64,000 nt of DNA from Metaphire vulgaris (taxonomy: Eukaryota > Annelida > Clitellata > Crassiclitellata > Megascolecidae). Both the position numbers and the translations under genes were made by a program. Below are positions 42,728 to 51,700 of this stretch, in pieces. The DNA is taken from the NCBI GenBank assembly GCA_018105865.1, contig CM030862.1, forward strand, positions 2,604,601 through 2,668,600, written 5' to 3'. The stretch's first letter is position 1; each line of letters starts with the position of its first letter. Under the pieces are notes generated by a model. It ran no database searches. It had not been told where the DNA came from and saw only the letters and a program-made list of their open reading frames with translations.

Positions 42728-45700
42728 CTAGCAAACAGAACGAAAACAAGTCATCAGCATGCCACTGGGTGGTCTATTGTCCAGTGGTAATAAATCCCAA
42801 GAAAGTAAATTAATTTGTAAAACAGTAAACTCACAATGCGTGGCGAATATTTGCTAGTGACTGTATGCTGATTTAAAATAAAAATTATAATAAAATCTAA
42901 GGTTAGAGCTTGCAGTAGTTGCAGGAAATTTGAAATTTGTTTAATGTGGTGCCGAGTCTGCATGTGGACAAGAAAATGTCCAAAAATTCCTGGAGAACCT
43001 GAACAATACTGGATTCAAATGGTCACCCATGCCTGGCGCATTTGTCTATAGGAGATGTAGGTATATAAAAATCTTTAGTAGCAGCTGAACCTGATAGAGT
43101 ACATCAAGTCACAGTCGGCAAAGAAGTGCCGCAAGAAAAATGCTGTCAAGAATTGTGGTTTATTGTGACATAATTTTCATGGGCAGAATTTTTAACAGGC
43201 TTTTGTATGATGGCAGGCAGTTTGTACATATTTTTAGATTAATGTGCCCAAGAAGTCTTAAAGGAATGTAAGTATTCGTAAAGTAAAAATTTTCCAGCAG
43301 CTCTGCCTGTGCATCATTTTGGTTCAAACATTAATCTAACATTTAGTGACCATACATTTACAACAGAATAATAGTTAATCATTACTTGTATTATAAATTA
43401 ACATTCTTGACTAATAAATTCAAGATTAGTCAAATTGCCTTGCTAGTATATAAGGCATCTTGCAACAAGCGAATTAACTTGATTAATCATCAGTAGTTGC
43501 CGATCTATTGGAATATAACTTACTTGCGACAGACTATGAGTACTACAATAACAACTGCCACTACAAGAACAATGACAGCTGCCACTGTTGCGAGAACAAT
43601 GATAAGAGACAGGCTTCGATCAGTGGTTGCTGACGGCATGCCGCTTCTGTTGGCGGTTGTTTCAGCAACGACACTGTCCGGGAAAGTCGTTGTCGCTACT
43701 ATAGTAGACAAAACTGGAGTAAGCGGTGGCTTTGAGAAGTCTGCGAGCTGAGAACTGGAAGGACTTGGTGTTGGGACAGGTGTTTCAATCAAGGTAGAAG
43801 TGGAAGAAGGCGTAGATGGCCTCATCATGGTTCCCTGAAATGATATAACAGCTGAAGTGCTGGAAGTCGTGCTTTGACTGGAAGTTGCAGTGGTTGTGAT
43901 AGATGTTGCTGCTACTGACGTGCCGGAAGTTGTGCTTGGGGTGGAGGTTGAAGTGGTAATTATAGATGTTGATTGTACTGGCATGCTAGAAGTTGTGCTT
44001 GGGGTGGAGGTTGCAGTGGTTGTTGAAGATGTTGATGATACTGACGTGCCGGAAGTTGTGCTTGGGGTGGAGGTTGAAGTGGTAATTATAGATGTTGATG
44101 GTACTGGCATGCTAAATGTTGTGCTTGGGGTGGGGGTTGTTGTGGTTGTTGAAGATGTTGATGATACTGACGTGCCGGAATTTCTGCTTGGGGTGGATGT
44201 TGAAGTGGTAATTGTAGATGTTGATGGTACTGACGTGCTAGAAGTTGTACTTGGGGTGGAGTTTGAAGTGGTTGTTATAGATGTTACTGGTTCTGGAGGG
44301 CTGGGAGATGTGCTTGAAGAGAAGGTTGCAGATGTTGATGGCACTGACGTACTGGAAGTTGTGCTTGGGGTGGAGGTTGTAATGGTTGTTGAAGATGTTG
44401 ATGGTACTGACGTGCTCGAAGTTGTACTTTGGGTGGAGTTTGAAGTGGTTGTTATAGATGTTACTGGTTCTGGAGGGCTGGGAGATGTGCTTGAGGAGAA
44501 GGTTGCAGATGTTGATGGCACTGACGTACTGGAAGTTGTACCAGCGGTGGAGGTTGAAGTGGTTGTTGATGGTACTGACGTGCTAAAAATTGTAATTGGG
44601 GTGGTGGTTGAAGTGGTTGTTGAAGATGTTGATGGTACTGACGTGCTGGAAGTTGTACTTTGGGTGGAGGTTGAAGTGGTTGTTATAGATGTTGTACTGG
44701 TTGTGGATGGAACTGGGAGATGTGCTTGAGGAGAAGGTTGAAGATGTTGATGGCAGATGACTGGTTCTGGAGGGCTGGGTGATGGTTGAGGAGAAGGTTG
44801 GATGTTGATGGTACTGACGTGCTAAAAATTGTAATTGGGGTGGTGGTTGAAGTGGTTGTTGAAGATGTTGATGGTACTGACGTGCTGGAAGTTGTACTTG
44901 GGGTGGAGGTTGAAGTGGTTGTTGAAGATGTTGTAGTTGTAGATGTTGATGGAACTGGCATGCTAGAAGTTGTACTCGGGGTTGAGGTTGAAGTGGTTGT
45001 TGTAGATGTTACTGGTTCTGGAGGGCTGGGAGATGTGCTTGAGGAGAAGGTTGCAGATGTTGATGGCACTGACGTACTGGAAGTTGTGCTTGGGGTGGAG
45101 GTTGCAATGGTTGTTGAAGATGTTGATGGTACTGACGTGCTCGAATTTGTATTTTGGGTGGAGTTTGAATTGGTTGTTATAGATGTTACTGGTTCTGGAG
45201 GGCTGGGAGATGTGCTTGAGGAGAAGGTTGCAGATGTTGATGGCACTGACGTACTGGAAGTTGTACTTGGGGTCGAGGTTGAAGTGGTTGTTGAAGATGT
45301 TGATGGTACTAGCGTGCTGGAAGTTGCACTTGGGGTGGAGGCTAAAGTGGTAGTTGTAGATGTTGATGGAACTGGCATGCTAGAAGTTGTACTTGGGGTT
45401 GAGGTTGAAATGGCTGTTGTAGATGTTATTAGTCCTGGAGGGCTGGGAGATGTGCTTGAGGAGAAGGTTGCAGATGTTGATGGCACTGACGTACTGGAAG
45501 TTGTGCTTGGGGTGGAGGTTGTAATGGTTGTTGAAGGTGTTGATGGTACTGACGTGCTGGAAGTTGTACTTGGGGTGGAGGTTGAAGTGGTTGTTGTCGA
45601 AGTTGCTGGTACTGACGTGCTGGAAATTGTACTTGGGGTTGAAGTTGTAACGGTTGTTGCAGATGTTGATGGCACTGACGTACTGGAAGTTGTACTTGGG

Positions 45701-48700
45701 GTGGAGGTTGAAGTGGTTGTTGAAGATGTTGATGGTACTGACGTGCTCGAAGTTGTACTTGGGGTGGAGGTTAAAGTGGTTGTTGTCGATGTTGCTGGTA
45801 CTGACGCACTGGAAGTTGTACTTAGGGTTGAAGTTGTAACGGTTTCTGAAGATGTTGATGGTACTGACGTGCTGGAAGTTGTACTTGGGGTGGAGGTTGA
45901 AGTGGTTGTTGAAGATGTTGGTGGTACTGACGTGCTGGAAATTGTACTTGGGGTTGAAGTTGTAACGGTTGTTGCAGATGTTGATGGCACTGACGTACTG
46001 GAAGTTGTACTTGGGGTGGAGGTTGAAGTGGTTGTTGTCGAAGTTGCTGGTACTGACGTGCTGGAAATTGTACTTGGGGTTGAAGTTGTAACGGTTGTTG
46101 CAGATGTTGATGGCACTGACGTACTGGAAGTTGTACTTGGGGTGGAGGTTGAAGTGGTTGTTGAAGATGTTGGTGGTACTGACGTGCTGGAAGTTGTACT
46201 TGGGGTTAAGGTTGTTACGGTTGTTGAAGATGTTGATGGTACTGACGTGCTGGAAGTTGTAATTAGGTTGGAGGTTGAAGTGGTTGTTGTAGATGTTGAT
46301 GGTATTGACGTGCTGGAAGTTGTACTTGGGGTGGAGGTTGTAGTTTTTTCTGTGGATGCTGTAGTTGATGTTGCTGATGTTGTACTGCTAGTTAGCAAGG
46401 ATATTGAAGTTTCTGAAGCTGCGGATGGACCAGATGTTGGATTCTGTAATATTGATACTGTTTGCGGAAACGTGGATGCAGAAGAGAGAGTGGATACAGA
46501 TGTATAACTGTTTGTCGCAGTAGATGCTGATGATGTAACAAATGAACATTCCGTCTGTGTTGCTGATGTGAGATTTTTATCCGGTGATCCTAAATGCAGT
46601 TAATGCAATAATAGTTAAAAGATCAAAGTTTTACCCAATCCAATAATTATAGGCAGCATTAGGCCTATAGCCTGTTGAAAAGTGTGTTGGTTAATGCTTA
46701 GTGAAGATATCAACCTAGCTTAAGCAGTGGTTGTCGACGTCATACAGTGGCCTTCACTTATTAAAAGGCCTGATCTTATATATCTGGTAAAATGTCAAAC
46801 ACATCGCTGATTCAAGATTGGATTGAGAAATAAACGTTTAACCAAAGCGTTTATACAGTAGTTGATATCAGGCTTGATGCTTGGATCTGACTACAGCAAA
46901 TGCTTTCTATCTTTATTTACAAATTTACATTGATCAGGATGTGCTGTTTGTGTACGGCAGCCAATATCTGACATTATTTACATTTAAAATTTCTCTTTTC
47001 TAGTCAGAATCAATCTAGATCAGGACTACTAACTTCCTAACCTTACATTGAATTAGGACTTCAGATTTTGGATTTTATTTTAATTAACAACTATTTTACT
47101 GATGTTCAGTTGTATAATACAATGACACTGCAGAAGTAATTATTCTGGCTTAGGTTCAGATAAAGTTTTAAAAACACTTTGTCAAAGTTGCGGTCATTGA
47201 AACACATTTTAATTTGACACTATAACGGTCTGAGTTCTCTGTCATTGAGTTTACCGCAATAACAACAATAGTCGTAGCAATAATAACGATTTATTCACTT
47301 TACCTGAACATTGGCGACAAGTCAGAAAGCAGAATGAACGAATGATATCACCAGCATTGCGATCATTACAGGCATATCTTGGCCATTGCTTTCCACAGTA
47401 TGTGCTGTAGTCACAGCAGGGCACTGTAAACACCAAGCCACATGAGTGCATTATACTGCCTTAACAGATATGCCTAGCTGCTAAGCAAAAATTACTAGCA
47501 GTTTCACTTACATGACTTCAGACATGGTTCAAGCATGGTACTAGTTCCAACATCAAAATCTCAAACTTACTAAGCACAGCCTCTCTACTTAATTCAAAAA
47601 TTTAGAAGCCACAGAAGGTACGAAATTCCTTAGAGTTATATCGAAAATTCCTAATTGTGTACATAGGCCTATATCCCCATATCTCCAGCTAGACAATCCC
47701 TACATTGGCTTCCTATCAGACACCGAATTAATTATAAAATCTGTCTTTTAGGTATAAAACCATGTTATATAATGAACCCAATTATCTTAAAACGCGACTG
47801 ATCCCGGCCTGCTAATCACTCTATACATATTTGCAGGGCTTTTTTGTGCCGGAACGAGGCGGAACGGCGTTCCGGAAAATATGAACGGCGTTCCGGAAAA
47901 TCGGAAGACGGGTATTTTAAAAAATATCTGTGGCGACTAAAAAAGGTCATCGCCCGGAAAATGGAGTGTTTTATACGGATTTGAAAAGTCCTGTGACGAC
48001 TAAAAATAGGAAAGAAAATGGAGCGTTTAACAGGAAAAGGTCATCACCGAAATTTAGAAATTTATGGGCGCAAAATAGAAATCTTCCCCGTTCCGGAAAA
48101 TATTTTTTTTACAAAAAGCCTTGATATTTCCGGCTTGGCCTAGCTCTAATTCAATTTGGATTTGTTATGCCATCGGCTGATGCCCTGGGCATTATGATAG
48201 TGGCGCCATAGAAGTTGATTGATTGATTGATTAAGAAACAAGACAACCTATACACTTCGACCCTTACTGCTAACCAGGGTTTTTTCTAGGAAAAAAGGCT
48301 TGGGAACTCATCCTTTTTTGCTCATCAACAAAACAGGTGTGGGAACGCCGTACCTGTACGTTCCTAAATGCATTATAACATATCCATAATTATATATACA
48401 ATCTGGCAAAAAAGGTGTGGGAACGCCGTTCCCGTGCGTTCCCACTGAAAAAAGCCCTGCTGTTAACTAAAAACGTATTCCGAAAAAACTTACTGCCACA
48501 GTCAAAATCTCCCCAACCGGCAGTACATTCACATGCGCAGAAAGAACTGTTTAGGACACCTTGATTTAAGCAACTGGCTTTACATTCTGAGAAAACAATA
48601 AACAAAGTCTTTATGCAGAAGAGTACCGCGTGGACCACATAATAACACAACAGTCCCAACTCTTATTCTTGGCTACTAACTACTCTAGCCATCAAGGCAT

Positions 48701-51700
48701 AAAGGACCTTGCCCAGATTTCAGAAAGATGACGGCCAAAACTACCAAATGTGTTGACTGCAGTACAATTTTATCATAAAAGTAAGTTATTGCTGTTCCAG
48801 ATAGCCAATGAGCATCTAACAAGACAGGTCTGTTTTGCACAGCAGAATGATATACGATTGAAGAGCGCAGTGCAAAATTTATGTATGGCGTTTTGTTTTC
48901 AATAGCAGAAACTCAATAAAATGAACATGGTTATAATGAAACTCATAAGTAGGCCCTAGACATGACGAGCTTTGTAGATAATTTACATAGCGATATGATA
49001 AAAATGGACTCTGATTATGGCAGACTCTGGATATAACATATAATATCCACATGTCTGCGTAGAATATGGATCTACTATTTATACATCTTGGTCATTAAAA
49101 ATATATCTCTAATTATCTCTAGAATGTTTGACTAAAAACTTACCGCATTCATTCAAATTCTGATTGCAGTTACCTGAAAAGAAACAACATAATCCAAGTC
49201 ATGAGTACAATTTCCAGACTGCATATCTTTTATTAAGACTCAATTATTTTTCTGTGAAGGAAGGAAAGCAGAAGTGAATCAGCAAATTGTTGGATTTTTA
49301 TCTGTTATACACACAAAGTAGAAGGAGACAGAGGGCGATTAAGACCAAGAAAAAGATGGATGGGTAACATCAGGGGCGGTTCCTTGTTGGGGATGACTGG
49401 GGATGCATCCCCCACCAGCTCACCAAAAACGGATTAGCCTTGACGTCTATTCACAAAGACATGGACATATCCATAGACAATGTCATCGACAAATTCGCTT
49501 CTAGCAATAGAAAACTCGATTTTGCACTATGACTTCGTACAACCAGACTAAAATGGCGTTTATAGACATACATTGTCAATTCTGGCCATTATTTATTATA
49601 AATCAAATGTACAGATTTCTTCTAAACCGTTTACAAATGATTCCTTTGACAATTGGCGGCAATTTGGTGGGATATTCTTAGGAATTCATTGCCTTCCCCT
49701 CCACCAACTTCCGAGAAATTCATTGCATCCCCACCAAGAATTCTCGGAACCGCCACTGGGTAACATCAAGAAGGATCTTGAAACAAAGAACGTGACAATT
49801 GTAGAAGGGTGCAATTAGCACTAGATCGAGCAAAATGGAAATGTTTCGTATCTATTGTCCGCCACGCAGGCAGAAAGTGAAGATGACGATAGAGATCAAT
49901 AAATGAATAATTAACCGGCTTTGAAAGCTTCGACATTGCAAACGTCATTACTATGCGATACTGAAAATAGGGGTATCCAGTGTTTACCAACAAGGTCCGG
50001 TTGCTCCGCCCACTGGTGGGCAGAAACCATAGAAACCATTGTTGTCTATTAATAGACGCCAATGGCAGAAGCAGATTTCTTGCTGGTGGGCATAGATCAG
50101 TGACCATAGAGATTGTTCTGGATACTCCTATAAGCAGAATATTGAAAGTGGAAGCATCTGAGGATTTTGAATAACAGCACAGAACGTACGTCTACAAAGT
50201 CCTCTCGGACTCTCTCTATCGCACCACATCTGTCCCGAAATGCACAGCTGACAGGGCTCGCCAAGTCTGTACGGCGGCACTCCATTGTAATTTCCGCTGG
50301 AAAAAAGAAAAAGCATTCCTGAACTAATTGGTTTAAGGAATGAAACCTAGAGCAGTTCCAAAAAGAATAATTTGCCTCTCTTATGGACGCGTTGGTAATG
50401 TGATCAACTGCAGTGTAATTTCGTTATGCATTTGAACTCCGTTAATTAGACTAAATGAGACTAAATCAGTTGGAATATCAAGCAATTCACGTGGCATAGT
50501 GGTCTTCAAAATAAAACTAAGCCAAACATTAAAAGATCTAGTTGTATTAGCCTTTAATTTCCTCATTAAATCATAAACGTATAGATTAGCTAGAGACCGC
50601 AATTTAACATGATTTATTTCACTAACGTCATCGAAGTCTCAGCGCTCAACCAATGTGTAAACTGCTAATTTAAAAATCTGTGCAATTCCAAAGATTTTTC
50701 AAAATGCTTTCAATAAAGATGTCATAGACCTACATACAGAGGCGTAGACTTCTATTAGGCTTCTTGGCTCGAGCATCACCCTCCCACTTTTTGAAAAGCT
50801 ACAATAGGAAGGATAAAGGTATGGGGGTTTGGCCCCAACTCTTTCATCTAAGTTGACGCAATGTTCAGATACATACACAGATGTAACAACATTATAATGA
50901 AATGGCAGGACTTCTTACGCGGGCCCATAGTTGCATGTGAATATCCAAGCGTTCTTGTATATTTCTTTGGTCTCAGCATCTGTGGCTTCGTCGCAAAGAT
51001 ATTTCCCACAGCCAATTTCTCTACTTGAACTCCAGACCAGCTTCAAGCACATAATTTTTCGCACACACACACAACGTCATACAACATGCAAACGCGAGTC
51101 TACAAAATTTCATATATATTTTGAAACAATTTTTTTGTCAAAGTTTTGCTTGCTGAAATTTTTCTGGTGATTGTGATAGGTGCCGGGTGAAAAGAATATT
51201 CGTGATAGTATGCAAAAAATCTATAAGAAACAGCCGACAGAGTTAAGGAAGTAAAAAAAATCTATAAGAAACAGCCGACAGAGTTAAGGAAGTAAAAATT
51301 GCATTGTGCAGTGATATAGGTCTATGTTTAACGAACACAGGACCATGAATTTTACATTCAGAAATGATGCGTTAGAGGCGCAGTAGCCAAATTCATGGCA
51401 TATTAGTCGGAGAAAAAGAAAAACAAACACCTGATGATACAATCCGTGTCGCGAATAACCCATGGCCTAACTCAGGCTAACTGATCACAGTCCGTGGCGG
51501 TTCCACGTGGGGGATGAGTGGGGATGCATCCACATGTTTCCTTGTGAAATTATCTTTGGGTAAAAGTCAAGTAAAATGACGGGATAAAACTGCGGGTGCC
51601 CTTTTTGCTTGTCAACCTATTTTTCGGTAAAAGTCTAGTGAAATTCGGGAAAATTGCCTTTTTTGCTTGTCAGTCTTTTTCTTTTTCGGCAAAATTTACT

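Noticed and set aside
44786..46507. Plus-strand ORF of 573 codons (and 279 codons at 43890-44729)
   Set aside because: Antisense of the mucin repeats. The 63-bp unit has no stop on the other strand, so the frame stays open; the Val/Asp/Glu repeat has no signal, domain or splice support.
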